Shown: positions 17,001 to 25,637, counted from the first letter of the stretch. The stretch is 61,735 nt of DNA from an uncultured Clostridium sp. (GCA_945931665.1 CAMEPL010000004.1:1-61735); one strand, 5' to 3'. Numbers and translations: made by a program. Notes: generated by a model not told the origin, from the sequence alone.

Positions 17001-18319
17001 CAATAGACGAATTATTACAAAGTGAACTTCATGAAGAAAAAACAATCGGTGAGCTTTTTGGTGGAAGTATAAGGATAACTTTAGACAAAAACTTATATCC
17101 AATAACAGCAGCCTTATTAGGGAAAGTAAATTACTATGCTCAAGAAAATAAAGAACAGGTTGCTAACATGGTTATTAATATGGTTAGAAAACAACTTAAC
17201 TTCTTCGTTAAAATGGCTTATGATTTTATGAATGGAGATAAATTAGTAAGTCTTGTTGTTATAAATATTATAGAGACAAAATTAGAAGATTTTATAAATG
17301 ATACTATGTATTCTACAATAAAAACAACTTCTGTTTGTCTTAAATCAGCAATATATCCAACTACTGTTCAAAATGTAGGATTTGTTGCAGAAGAAGTAAA
17401 TACAAAATTAATAGCAAGTACACTTGATGAAGACATAAAACAAAATGAAATAATATTTAACAATGTTGATGACTTAGCTTTAGTTGCAATTGATAAAGCG
17501 AAAGAAATAAAATTATCAGATATATTTAAAGACACAAATATAGAAAATATAGAAAATCTATACAAAGTGTTTGAGGGAGAAATTGCTCAAACTTTAAGCC
17601 TAGTAAATGATAATTATAACAATAACATAGAGAATATAAATAAATTTATAAATGATTATATTAATCAAAATATAACAGTAAAAATATTAGATGAAAAACT
17701 ATCGAATATAATAGATATAGATGAAACTCTAGAATTTACGATTAAATCTATACTAGAAAAATTAAATAAAAATATTGAATCTAAAGAATTAATATTAAAA
17801 TCTATTAAAACAGCTTATGAAAATAACATAGTAGGTATGAAATTAAATAATTTATTAGAACAAAATATTTTACTTTCAGAGATAGAATCATATTTAGATA
17901 AACTATTTAATGACTTAGATTTCAATGAAAATAATCAATATATAGTAGATAAAATAGTATTTAACTGTATAGAAAGTGAATTTAAATTTATTGATAAAGA
18001 TACAAAAGATTACATTGTAAAATGCATAGTAGATGCATTACTTACTACAGGTATTGGATTTACTGTTGATGCTATGAAAGCACTTAAACTTAAAGAAATA
18101 ACTACAGAGCAAGTAGAAATTATGGACCCAAGAGAAATTCATATGCTATTTAAAGCATTTGCTGGTGACTTCTTCATTAAACTATACTTATATGGTTCAA
18201 TGGGAGCAGTATTTGGTATAAATATGTACTTGTCAATTCTTTTAGGAATAGTGGACTGGTTCTATAGCAAAAAAGTAGATGAATTTGAAATTAGTACCGA
18301 TAATATATTTAAGGAATAA
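14093..18319 (+). CDS. Giant tandem DUF445 membrane protein
   Basis: A 1408-residue protein. A first DUF445 start sits at residues 10-35 (GFSGAVAGYITNKYAVNMIF). A second appears at about 660-735: a helix in GALLGSVAGLIFAFGI, a second at about 700 in GILTNVIALWMIFHPY. A final membrane segment lies near 1360. The two TNxxAxxMIF motifs show internal duplication. The stretches between are long, charged amphipathic helices rich in D, N, K, I and L. Usual DUF445 proteins (YheB/YjiN) are about 380-450 residues; their function is unknown. The ATG at 14093 has AGGTGA upstream; a GTG three codons earlier is less likely. It is followed at once by a terminator hairpin and a DUF3298-type gene. Confidence 0.85.
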   Translation: MANVQDIVFILMQGFSGAVAGYITNKYAVNMIFKEYTPLKIGGAVKKNKIKFIEEVSELVERDIVNSETLIGSIESKDFSDVIDSACIDFMTNSLNNVFESVKLKDIPQISSSTKQCVTFIEQNLQEELPKLIDNLSNKIDIKKLIQKDQLDNISEKIVKLIIEVLETDEKLEEFLLCLYDENKNVVLADFLSEEAKDKLIQGITSIISQSIEDIINDEAKCLELIEKIYELLDLKSVISKLEESLGQKTLEDIAGEEGLNNLSNLLFDHIKNLINEDVNRTKVKEVISELLTIAKDMDLTLFEILPEELANSIVSYIRFIIPDIAPHISNWLYENKDKIDFVINNAVNETVNETEDPSLRGIVDKFGSMLSSISQTLKIVDRAANMVDNYDLSPEDGQKIYLTISKFFDETSIGDIFELLEDKLNLSNDDICEKLLNLFDEKGDILTKKIVFNFKDKTISNFVKLDLEQVFKSSIIPLIYKFIKSKKDNIDKIVSNLVEVKINEVLSNKIENLISKEKVGLLSKKLPKLISKYIGNNKKICKLYIEKIIYSYLDNVDFESIVMENKESLILSACNKFNDLEKLVIEQLKDKEIKDILDLIKDKEGFSLSLSQKLHQGLVNNVEQVIDNNVKRVIYNNLIKLDEDEICNIAQSFMGKQLKPLSYFGALLGSVAGLIFAFGINGTINNLGFYNRYQTTIMACVLMGLVGILTNVIALWMIFHPYEKNKFVAKIPIFKVFSQGYIPAHKEGFANGMAYFIDNELLKGKRVESLFNSRKDKFSESIFNFVSKNNFKLFIDMASERKSQISKFLYKFIIDKCEQNKTKIAEILSNTTENATVEDILTKKKVMSISENFLSNLDKLDEAVIKFAQGKIDKHKTINNLLPEKVVQSINNSVSEAIDNSIKNSVDKVLKEELVKSLVLNNEGIYNDFKSKTLSDIIGDERLSKLESMVDKDLNDYIVVNLPRLLERSIDELLQSELHEEKTIGELFGGSIRITLDKNLYPITAALLGKVNYYAQENKEQVANMVINMVRKQLNFFVKMAYDFMNGDKLVSLVVINIIETKLEDFINDTMYSTIKTTSVCLKSAIYPTTVQNVGFVAEEVNTKLIASTLDEDIKQNEIIFNNVDDLALVAIDKAKEIKLSDIFKDTNIENIENLYKVFEGEIAQTLSLVNDNYNNNIENINKFINDYINQNITVKILDEKLSNIIDIDETLEFTIKSILEKLNKNIESKELILKSIKTAYENNIVGMKLNNLLEQNILLSEIESYLDKLFNDLDFNENNQYIVDKIVFNCIESEFKFIDKDTKDYIVKCIVDALLTTGIGFTVDAMKALKLKEITTEQVEIMDPREIHMLFKAFAGDFFIKLYLYGSMGAVFGINMYLSILLGIVDWFYSKKVDEFEISTDNIFKE

Positions 18320-18322
18320 AAT

Positions 18323-18368
18323 AAAAAAAACTCCTCACTCTATAAATAAATAGAGGAGGAGTTTTTTT
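18323..18368 (+). terminator. Terminator whose 3' arm is the next gene's RBS
   Basis: AAAAAAAACTCCTC (18323-18336) pairs with GAGGAGTTTTTTT (18356-18368). The GAGGAGGAG sequence at 18353-18361 is also the Shine-Dalgarno of the gene starting at 18369. The same structure can end the upstream transcript and hide the RBS. Confidence 0.7.
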
Positions 18369-19142
18369 ATGAAAAAATCAACAGTAATCATAATTTTAAT
18401 TATAGGAATTTTAATAATATCTATGTGTAATTTTGATGAGGTAAAAGAGGCGTTTGAATTAAATATTATAACTACAACTATACAATCAAAATTAATAAAT
18501 AAAGACAATAAATATATAAAGGCAGACTTGAAAATACCACAGTTAACTATGGGAAATAAGAGTATTGAAAATAATCTAAATAAAAAATTTGAAACAGATA
18601 TAATGAGTTTTTATAATAACTCATACAAAGAAGCACAATCTTTTTTTGATGATTTTCCCGAAGCAGAAAATAAATTTATTGTAAGCTCTGATTATGAAGT
18701 TAAGAAAAGTAACGACAAAATATTTAGTATACTTATTAAGTATTATAAATATAGTGGAGGAGCGCATGGAATTTATGAATATATCCCATATAATATAGAT
18801 TTAGCTTCTGGCAATGTATTTGTATTAAAAGATATTTTTGATGAAAACTCAAATTATCAGCAAGTCATAAATAGTGAGATAAAAAATCAAATAAAACAAT
18901 TAAATAAAGAACAAAACCTTCCTGAAGACAGTACGCAAATATATGCATTTAATAAAATAAAAGATAATCAAAAGTTTTATATTAAAGATGATTCAATTAT
19001 TATATTTTTTGATTTATATGATATAGCGCCATATGTAGCGGGAATACCTGAATTTACGATAAAGAGAGAGGTTATAGAGAATTTACTCAACTCTAAATAT
19101 AAAGAAATCATTTTTTACAACCCTAATGCAAACACACTTTAG
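18369..19142 (+). CDS. Membrane-anchored DUF4163/DUF3298 (RsiV-like) protein
   Basis: A 257-residue protein. Residues 4-20 are a single hydrophobic anchor or signal (KSTVIIILIIGILIISM). The rest is extracytoplasmic: a DUF4163-like part (about 45-130) ending KYYKYSGGAHGIYEY, then a DUF3298-like part (about 140-245) with FVLKDIFDEN and IIIFFDLYDIAPYVAG. The same two domains form the lysozyme-binding region of the anti-sigma factor RsiV, but there is no anti-sigma domain here and no sigma gene nearby, so a role in binding wall or lysozyme is only a guess. The cysteine after ISM is not a standard lipobox. Confidence 0.8.
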   Translation: MKKSTVIIILIIGILIISMCNFDEVKEAFELNIITTTIQSKLINKDNKYIKADLKIPQLTMGNKSIENNLNKKFETDIMSFYNNSYKEAQSFFDDFPEAENKFIVSSDYEVKKSNDKIFSILIKYYKYSGGAHGIYEYIPYNIDLASGNVFVLKDIFDENSNYQQVINSEIKNQIKQLNKEQNLPEDSTQIYAFNKIKDNQKFYIKDDSIIIFFDLYDIAPYVAGIPEFTIKREVIENLLNSKYKEIIFYNPNANTL

Positions 19143-19154
19143 AATATAAGTATA

Positions 19155-19200
19155 AAAAAGTATCTTAGCTATTTATATTTTGCCAAGATACTTTTTATTT
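19155..19200. terminator. Bidirectional terminator between DUF3298 and sleC genes
   Basis: AAAAAGTATCTT (19155-19166) pairs with AAGATACTTTTT (19185-19196). The T-runs on both strands serve the two converging genes. Confidence 0.85.
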
Positions 19201-20472
19201 TTAGATTAAAGGATTTAATGAAGCGATTTTTGTTACAGCAACATAAACTCTAGAAATTTCATACCAAGTTTTGAAATCTACTACGCCAGTCTGTGGCAAT
19301 CCAAATATCTTTTGGAATGTTCTAACTGCTTCAGCAGTAGACGGACCATATATTCCATCTTCAGCAACTTTAGGAAGAGCTGGATAAGAATTAGAAATAG
19401 CATTTAGTTGATTTTGAATAGTTCTAACATAATTTCCTTCGGAACCAACTTCTAGAGGAGTCCCAGGAAAAGAAACTGGCACACCAGATACTATTTGTGC
19501 TTGTGCAAACACTATATTATCCCCGTAAAAATATTTAAGAATATCCTCGTAATTATATCCTTGATCACCTAAGCTCTTGCTTCCCCATTGAGTCATTTGA
19601 TCAGGACATTGCGTTCTTTGTCCATCACAATATTGAGCCAAAAGTGGCTGTCTTGATGTAGGAGGTCTTCTTATAAATGTGTTAAATACTGTATCGACTA
19701 CAACTGATATTTCATCGAATATATTTCGGTTGTGAATATATTTATGATCGTAATTAGTTGTAGATGTAATTGTAAAATTAAATCCCTTATTTCTATACCA
19801 TTCTGTAAAAACTCTGTTTAGTGTAAATGATATAATTGCTATTACATTTGCATAAATTGTTTGTTCAGGCCAAGTTGAATATATTTCAGATGAGGCTACA
19901 TTTTTTATATAAGTTTTGAATGGAACCCAGAAGTTTTCTGCAGAAGAGTCTTCTGGTAAACCATCATGAACTACTATAAACTCTGGAACAACTGGATTAT
20001 CCAGTACAACAAATCCTGTTGGCGCAGGAATTGGCTTTAAGCTATCTTCTGGTATTTTTGGAGGATAATCACCCCATAAAGTATGAGGACCTATATCATA
20101 AGTAATTTCATTTTGTCTTTTATAAGAGCGTCTACTTCTTTCCCTTGGTCTCATAGGGATAGACTGTCTAGCGGTTACGATAGGCAAAAGTTGTGTACCA
20201 TCTATAATAATAGTTTCATATCCATCTTTTATAGCTTCAACTACATAGTCAGTATAGGGTCTTGTAGTTGAAGTTGGATCTAAAGAATATTCTACATTTG
20301 GTGCAGACAGAGGTATGTTACTTATTTGCCCCGAATCATCAGTTTTTAAGTTTTGATATATAGCAGATGATGAGCCATCTGCATTTTGCCCATAAATATT
20401 TATTGTAACATCTTGTACTGGTGTATTAGTCGTTGAATCAACAACACTTATTGTTAAGAAACCATCTTGCAT
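19201..20472 (-). CDS. sleC: Spore cortex-lytic enzyme SleC
   Basis: At 423 residues the protein matches the size and layout of clostridial SleC. Residues 1-95 form a carboxypeptidase-regulatory-like beta domain (LTISVVDSTTNTPVQDVTI), which corresponds to the pre-pro part. A short basic linker RPRERSRRSYKRQ follows at about 108-120, near where related proenzymes are cut by Csp proteases. A SpoIID-like catalytic domain spans about 150-330. A C-terminal peptidoglycan-binding domain has GSEGNYVRTIQNQLN and DGIYGPSTAEAVRTFQ. SleC degrades cortex peptidoglycan during germination. No csp gene is in the window. AAGGTGATT precedes the ATG; no clear sporulation promoter was recognised. Confidence 0.88.
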   Translation of the reverse strand: MQDGFLTISVVDSTTNTPVQDVTINIYGQNADGSSSAIYQNLKTDDSGQISNIPLSAPNVEYSLDPTSTTRPYTDYVVEAIKDGYETIIIDGTQLLPIVTARQSIPMRPRERSRRSYKRQNEITYDIGPHTLWGDYPPKIPEDSLKPIPAPTGFVVLDNPVVPEFIVVHDGLPEDSSAENFWVPFKTYIKNVASSEIYSTWPEQTIYANVIAIISFTLNRVFTEWYRNKGFNFTITSTTNYDHKYIHNRNIFDEISVVVDTVFNTFIRRPPTSRQPLLAQYCDGQRTQCPDQMTQWGSKSLGDQGYNYEDILKYFYGDNIVFAQAQIVSGVPVSFPGTPLEVGSEGNYVRTIQNQLNAISNSYPALPKVAEDGIYGPSTAEAVRTFQKIFGLPQTGVVDFKTWYEISRVYVAVTKIASLNPLI

Positions 20473-20696
20473 TTAATCACCTTCTTTTCTTTTATAAAAC
20501 ATGGAAAATAAATATTTTTTAATCTACTTAAAATAAAGATTTTCTTATTAACTATATGCACTTTAATAATTACTATTGAGAAAAATTGAAAAAAATTATT
20601 GATAATTCTATTATTTATTTTATGAATAGAGACAGTCTTTTGTGAAAAGATATTTTATAAGAGCATTGATTCAAGAAGGGAGAACATACATATTAC

Positions 20697-21404
20697 ATGA
20701 TTGCCTTTTTTATTACTTTATTACCTGTAATTTGTTTTATATTATGGATTTATTACAAAGATAAATACAATAAAGAAAGTATATATATCCTTTTAAAATA
20801 TTTTGTTTTAGGGATAATTATAAGTTTTTTTGCAATAATCATAGAAAAAATTTTAGTAGATAAAAATATATTTGAAGATGATACAAATTTAATTTATACA
20901 GCATTTGTAGTAGCTGGATGTACGGAGGAGATACTTAAAGGTATAACACTTTTTATTTTTGCAAATAGAGAAGAATCATATGATGAAAAGCTAGACGGAA
21001 TAATCTACTCTATATTTTTGTCTTTAGGATTTGCAACAGTTGAAAACATAATTTATGTTAATTATGAAAAAGTAGTATCTATACTTCAGATAGCTTTTTC
21101 AAGAGCTATTATTTCAATACCCGCTCATGTGATGTTTGCAATCACTATGGGTTACTATTTTTCAAAATATAAGTTTGAAAATAACGGTGTAAAAAGAAGA
21201 CAAAATCTAATACTAGCATTTCTTATTCCAATATTACTTCATGGTATTTTTGATTTTATATTGATGATAGGATATAAATGGACTATTATAGTTTTTATAT
21301 TGTATATTACAGTATTAGCAAGAATAAATTTAGATAAATTTAATAAATATAGGTTATATTCAAAAAAGAGATTTTTTGATAGACTAAAACATGGAAAGAA
21401 ATAA
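20697..21404 (+). CDS. prsW: PrsW-family glutamic intramembrane protease
   Basis: A 235-residue membrane protein with about seven or eight helices. The conserved motifs are CTEEILKG (about 80), the FATVEN element (about 118), AHVMFAITMGY and LLHGIFDF. These carry the Glu and His residues of the PrsW/CAAX-like glutamic protease fold. In B. subtilis PrsW makes the first cut of anti-sigma RsiW, and in C. difficile it acts on RsiT. No anti-sigma gene lies nearby, so the substrate is unknown. AGAAGGGAG is about 17 bases before the ATG, longer than usual; no closer start fits the frame. The next gene starts 24 bases later, so they may be co-transcribed. Confidence 0.88.
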   Translation: MIAFFITLLPVICFILWIYYKDKYNKESIYILLKYFVLGIIISFFAIIIEKILVDKNIFEDDTNLIYTAFVVAGCTEEILKGITLFIFANREESYDEKLDGIIYSIFLSLGFATVENIIYVNYEKVVSILQIAFSRAIISIPAHVMFAITMGYYFSKYKFENNGVKRRQNLILAFLIPILLHGIFDFILMIGYKWTIIVFILYITVLARINLDKFNKYRLYSKKRFFDRLKHGKK

Positions 21405-21427
21405 AGATTACAGAGAGGAAAGAAAAT

Positions 21428-22726
21428 TTGATTAGTTTACCAGAAAGATTTTTAGAAGATGTAAAAATCATACTAGAAGATGAGTATGAACAATTTATAA
21501 ATAGCTATAATGATAAAAAGACAACAGGTCTTAGACTAAATACAATGAAGATGACAAAGGATAAATTTGAAGAATTAAATTTATTTAAATTAGACCCAAT
21601 ACCTTGGGCAAATGAAGGATTTTATTACGATGAAGCTGATTGTAAGCCTGGTAAAAATCCGCTTCACGAAGCTGGTGTTTATTATCTACAAGAGCCGTCA
21701 GCTATGAGTGTAGTTCCTAAATTAGATATACAAAAAGGTGATAAAGTACTAGATATGTGTGCAGCTCCGGGAGGAAAATCAACATACATATTATCTAAAT
21801 TAGATGATACAGGACTTTTAGTTTCAAATGAAATAAATCCTATAAGAATTAAAGCGTTAGGTGAAAACCTTGAGAGATTTGGAGCTAGAAACTGCATAAT
21901 AACAAATACTGATTCAGCTAAACTTAGAAAAGTATTCACAGGTTACTTTGACAAAATAGTAATAGATGCACCTTGCTCAGGAGAGGGAATGTTCAGAAAA
22001 GATCCAGTTGCTATAGAAGATTGGACTTATAGTAAAGTTTTAGAGTGTCAATCTATTCAAAAAGAGATTATAAGAGATGGATACAAAATGCTTAAAAAAG
22101 GTGGAATACTTGTCTATTCAACATGTACATTCTCAAAAGAAGAAAATGAAGATGTTATAGAAGAGTTTATTGCTGAGCATGAGGGTGCAGTACTAATAGA
22201 AATGGAAAGGTTATGGCCTCATAAAGTAAAAGGTGAGGGGCATTTTGTTGCTAAAATTCAAAAATTAGATGATGAAGACTGTAGAGTCAAAGAAATGAAA
22301 GTAAAAAAACTAAATAATGAAATTAAGGAATACAGAAACTTTGAGAAAAAACACCTTAATATAAACGCAAACGAGAAATTTATGTTAAGAGGGGATAATT
22401 TATATTTACTGCCAGATGAATGCCCAAATGTAGACAAGCTTAAAGTCTTAAGATATGGGTTACATTTAGGTGTATTAAAGAAAAACAGATTTGAGCCTTC
22501 TCATGCTTTATCACACTATTTAAAACCAGAACAAATAAAACATATACAAAATATATCTTTAGATGATGAAACAATATTTAATTATTTAAGAGGAAATGTA
22601 ATAAATACTGGAGAAAGTCGCGGTTGGGTAGTTGTAGCTGTTGAAGGAATTCCTATTGGATGGGGAAAAGAATCTAATGGAGTATTAAAAAATCATTACC
22701 CAAAAGGGCTAAGAATAAATTACTAA
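21428..22726 (+). CDS. RsmF/RsmB-family 16S rRNA m5C methyltransferase
   Basis: A 432-residue SAM-dependent RNA methyltransferase. It begins with LPERFLED, the common RsmF/YebU start, has the SAM loop LDMCAAPGGKSTYI, motif IV DAPCSGEGMFRKDP and motif VI YSTCTFSKEEN, which carry the two catalytic Cys residues. The C-terminal 120 residues (LRYGLHLGVLKKNRFEPSHAL) are the PUA-like RNA-binding part found in RsmF-type proteins. It should make m5C in 16S rRNA; the exact position is uncertain. The start is a TTG at 21428 with AGAGAGGA 8 bases upstream; no ATG gives the conserved N-terminus. Confidence 0.9.
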   Translation: MISLPERFLEDVKIILEDEYEQFINSYNDKKTTGLRLNTMKMTKDKFEELNLFKLDPIPWANEGFYYDEADCKPGKNPLHEAGVYYLQEPSAMSVVPKLDIQKGDKVLDMCAAPGGKSTYILSKLDDTGLLVSNEINPIRIKALGENLERFGARNCIITNTDSAKLRKVFTGYFDKIVIDAPCSGEGMFRKDPVAIEDWTYSKVLECQSIQKEIIRDGYKMLKKGGILVYSTCTFSKEENEDVIEEFIAEHEGAVLIEMERLWPHKVKGEGHFVAKIQKLDDEDCRVKEMKVKKLNNEIKEYRNFEKKHLNINANEKFMLRGDNLYLLPDECPNVDKLKVLRYGLHLGVLKKNRFEPSHALSHYLKPEQIKHIQNISLDDETIFNYLRGNVINTGESRGWVVVAVEGIPIGWGKESNGVLKNHYPKGLRINY

Positions 22727-22868
22727 AAATTTATATTAAATATTTTATAACATAAAATTTAGATGTATTATAATACTAAGATGACGAGATAGTAAAATAA
22801 AGGAAAAATAAATCTCTTTATTGAATATATATATTTGAATTTTATTAGTGCAGAGAGGAGAGAATATA

Positions 22869-23426
22869 ATGGGAAAGAAAGAAGTAAGTCAAACAAAAAG
22901 TGTAAAAAGCAGTATAGTTGAATGGATAAAAGTTTTTGGTCTAGCTATTATATTAGCATTTGTAATAACTTTATTCATAAAACCAACATTAGTAAGAGGA
23001 GACTCAATGCTTCCGACTCTTCACGAAAATGATTATCTGATAATAAATAAGATTGGATATAAAGTAGGGGAACCTAAAAATGGAGATGTTATAGTTTTTA
23101 AATCTGACTTAGAACAAAATGATGGAACAAATAAAGATTTAGTAAAAAGGATAATTGGTATCGAGGGAGATAGAATAATAATTAAAGATGGTAAAGTTTA
23201 TGTAAATGATAAATTACTTAACGAAACATATCTTAGCCAAGGAATGGATACTAAAGGTGATATAGACTTAGTTGTTCCACAAGGTAAACTATTCGTATTA
23301 GGAGACAATAGAGAAGTAAGTTTAGATAGTAGATATGAACAAGTTGGATTAGTAGATATAAGTGATGTAGAAGGAAAAGTCTTAATAAGACTATATCCAT
23401 TTAACGACATAAGCCTAATAAAATAG
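22869..23426 (+). CDS. lepB: Signal peptidase I
   Basis: A 185-residue type-I signal peptidase with one N-terminal membrane helix (about residues 20-42). Box B RGDSMLPTL holds the catalytic Ser, the VKRIIGIEGDRI box has the catalytic Lys, and LGDNREVSLDSR is box E. It removes signal peptides on the outer face of the membrane. The ATG at 22869 follows GAGAGGAGAG with good spacing; an ATG seven codons upstream overlaps that RBS region and is rejected. It is a short single-domain Gram-positive type (SipS-like). Confidence 0.93.
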   Translation: MGKKEVSQTKSVKSSIVEWIKVFGLAIILAFVITLFIKPTLVRGDSMLPTLHENDYLIINKIGYKVGEPKNGDVIVFKSDLEQNDGTNKDLVKRIIGIEGDRIIIKDGKVYVNDKLLNETYLSQGMDTKGDIDLVVPQGKLFVLGDNREVSLDSRYEQVGLVDISDVEGKVLIRLYPFNDISLIK

Positions 23427-23554
23427 TTTATTTAATCTATTTTTAAAGATTAACTAGGTACAAATATATACAATCAATAATAAAATAAATAAAAGGGGAA
23501 ATGTATTTTAATTTATAATATTTAAATAAATTTTCTTAGAAGAGGGGTACAACC

Positions 23555-25213
23555 ATGATTAATTTAAATATTAATGGAAATATAAAAACATATGCTGTAG
23601 AAAATGATGAACAAGGGATTAAGCTGTCTGATGTAGCTAGAGATGTTGAGCAAGAATATTCAGGTTATATATCATTAGCTGTAGTAAATAATGAATTAAG
23701 GGAATTGAATACCTACATTAAAGAAGATAGTGACATAACATTCTTAGATACAAAAAATCCAGATGGACTTAGAGTATATACTAGAACATTAAACCTTGTA
23801 TTTATTATGGCATGTAAATGCTTATTTAAAGATAGTAGAGTAGTGATAGAGCATTCATTATCTAATGGTGTTTATTGTGAGATACATCTAGGTAGACCGA
23901 TTACCCAAAATGATATAGCACAGATTAGAGAAAAGATGGATAAAATAATATCTAGAGATTATGAAATAAATAAAACTATATACAGCAAAAAAGAGGCAAT
24001 AAAAATATTTGAATCTATTGGATTAAATGAAAAAGCTGAATTAATCAAATATAAAGATGGAGATACAGTAAAAATATATAAATGTAATAATTATATTGAT
24101 CACTTTTATGGATATCTTATGCCTTCAACTGGATATATAAAAAGTTATGATTTATTCAAATATCAAAATGGAGTAATATTAATGGCTGCTAGTGAGGAGG
24201 ATAAACGAATACCAAAAAGATTTATACCTCAACCAAAACTTGCAAGCATATATAAAGAAGCAGAACGCTGGTCAGACTTAATGGGTGTAGACAAGGTATT
24301 GACTTTAAATGAAATAATAGAGTCAGGAAAATATGGCGAGATAATAAGAATTGTTGAAGCATTACATGAAAAGAAGATAGGACAGATTGCTGATATAATA
24401 AAACAAGAGAACAAAAGAATAATTTTGATTGCAGCACCATCTTCATCAGGAAAAACAAGTTTTGCGACAAGATTATCAATTCATCTAAAAGTCAATAACT
24501 TAAATCCTATATCTATATCTTTAGATAACTACTTTGTAGACAGGGAAAAAACACCATTAGATGAGTTTGGAAATTTAGATTATGAATCTATAAATGCAAT
24601 AAATTTAGATAGGTTTAATAAAGATTTAAATGATTTATTAGAAGGAAAAGAAGTTCAACTTCCAAAATATAATTTTATAACTGGCAAAAGTGAACAAGGA
24701 GAAATTCTTCAGATAAATGAAAATCAACCAATAATATTGGAAGGTATTCATGGATTAAATCCAGTGTTAACATCATCAATACCTGATGATGAAAAATTTA
24801 AAATTTACTTGAGTGCATTAACTCAATTGAATTTAGATGATCACAATAGAATACCAACAACTGACTTAAGATTAATAAGAAGAATTGTAAGAGATAATCA
24901 ATTTAGAGGTCATACAGCTGAGATGACTATAAAGGGATGGCCATCTGTAAGAAGAGGCGAGGAGAAAAATATATTCCCGTATCAAGAGCAGGCTGATATA
25001 ATGTTTAATACTGCTTGTGTATATGAATTATCATTATTAAAAACATATATAAAACCATTACTAGAAGAAATTGATAAAAGCAGTGAAGCATATATAGAGG
25101 CTAAAAGACTTCTAAAGTTACTACAATATTTTGTAGAGTTAGATGATTTATCAGATATACCGCCGACAGCAATAATTAGAGAGTTTATTGGTGGAAGTAA
25201 AATAGTACATTAA
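23555..25213 (+). CDS. TGS-domain uridine kinase-like nucleoside kinase
   Basis: A 552-residue fusion protein common in clostridia. Residues 1-65 resemble a TGS domain. About 70-230 resemble the ThrRS second additional domain, with IEHSLSNGVYCEIH. A kinase domain follows with the P-loop IAAPSSSGKTSFATRL (about residue 290), a Walker-B-like ILEGIHGLNP and RRIVRDNQFRGHTAEMT. It phosphorylates uridine or a similar nucleoside; the role of the ThrRS-like part is unknown. A long 341-base spacer from lepB to this CDS's coding region is not present (only 128 bases), and AGAGGGG precedes the ATG. A strong terminator follows. Confidence 0.88.
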   Translation: MINLNINGNIKTYAVENDEQGIKLSDVARDVEQEYSGYISLAVVNNELRELNTYIKEDSDITFLDTKNPDGLRVYTRTLNLVFIMACKCLFKDSRVVIEHSLSNGVYCEIHLGRPITQNDIAQIREKMDKIISRDYEINKTIYSKKEAIKIFESIGLNEKAELIKYKDGDTVKIYKCNNYIDHFYGYLMPSTGYIKSYDLFKYQNGVILMAASEEDKRIPKRFIPQPKLASIYKEAERWSDLMGVDKVLTLNEIIESGKYGEIIRIVEALHEKKIGQIADIIKQENKRIILIAAPSSSGKTSFATRLSIHLKVNNLNPISISLDNYFVDREKTPLDEFGNLDYESINAINLDRFNKDLNDLLEGKEVQLPKYNFITGKSEQGEILQINENQPIILEGIHGLNPVLTSSIPDDEKFKIYLSALTQLNLDDHNRIPTTDLRLIRRIVRDNQFRGHTAEMTIKGWPSVRRGEEKNIFPYQEQADIMFNTACVYELSLLKTYIKPLLEEIDKSSEAYIEAKRLLKLLQYFVELDDLSDIPPTAIIREFIGGSKIVH

Positions 25214-25253
25214 TTTAAAAAGTTAAAATAATTTTTAAATTAACTATAAAATG

Positions 25254-25298
25254 AAGTAAGAGTCAATTTGGATTAAAAAATTGATTCTTACTTTTTTA
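25254..25298 (+). terminator. Terminator after the uridine kinase gene
   Basis: A 16-bp stem with one G-U pair (25254-25269 with 25278-25293), 8-base loop, then TTTTATT. Confidence 0.9.
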
Positions 25299-25561
25299 TT
25301 TTCTAAAATTGAGATAAATATATATTCATGTATACATATGAATATATATAGGTATAATTAAGTATAGAATTATATAATAAATCTGATACAGAAAAAATAT
25401 TTTTTACATTATATATTTAAGTTGAAATCTAGGCATAAATCATTTACTATAGTAATATATAATATTTGGATTATTCAAATAATTTAAATTTTATACTTAA
25501 ATTGTTGTTAAAAAATGAAAATAATACATGAATACACTACCAATATATGTATTAGGTTTTT
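25299..25561. other. AT-rich gap with several dyads
   Basis: Gene-free. It has TATATTCAT/ATGAATATA (25321-25329 and 25338-25346), a palindrome TTACTATAGTAA near 25443, a TATAAT near 25352, and AATACAT/ATGTATT (25523-25529 and 25547-25553) followed by AGG and a T-run. These could be regulator sites or a small RNA; I see no supported ORF. Confidence 0.35.
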
Positions 25562-25590
25562 TTGACAATTATATATATTTAATATATAAT
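25562..25590 (+). promoter_or_regulatory. Consensus SigA promoter of the ArsR-like regulator gene
   Basis: TTGACA (25562-25567), 17-base spacer, TATAAT (25585-25590): a perfect match to consensus at both boxes. The transcript would start about 40 bases before the ATG. Confidence 0.88.
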
Positions 25591-25637
25591 TATTTTTATA
25601 TTAAGTAAGTCAAGTGACTTTTTTGGGGGTAAAAAAA

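Noticed and set aside
18369-19142. RsiV-type anti-sigma factor
   Set aside because: It has the DUF4163/DUF3298-like outer part only; no cytoplasmic anti-sigma domain precedes the membrane helix and no sigma factor gene is adjacent.
25320-25348. CRISPR-like or tandem repeat from AT-rich dyads
   Set aside because: Only single inverted repeats without regular spacing; no CRISPR array was found in the window.
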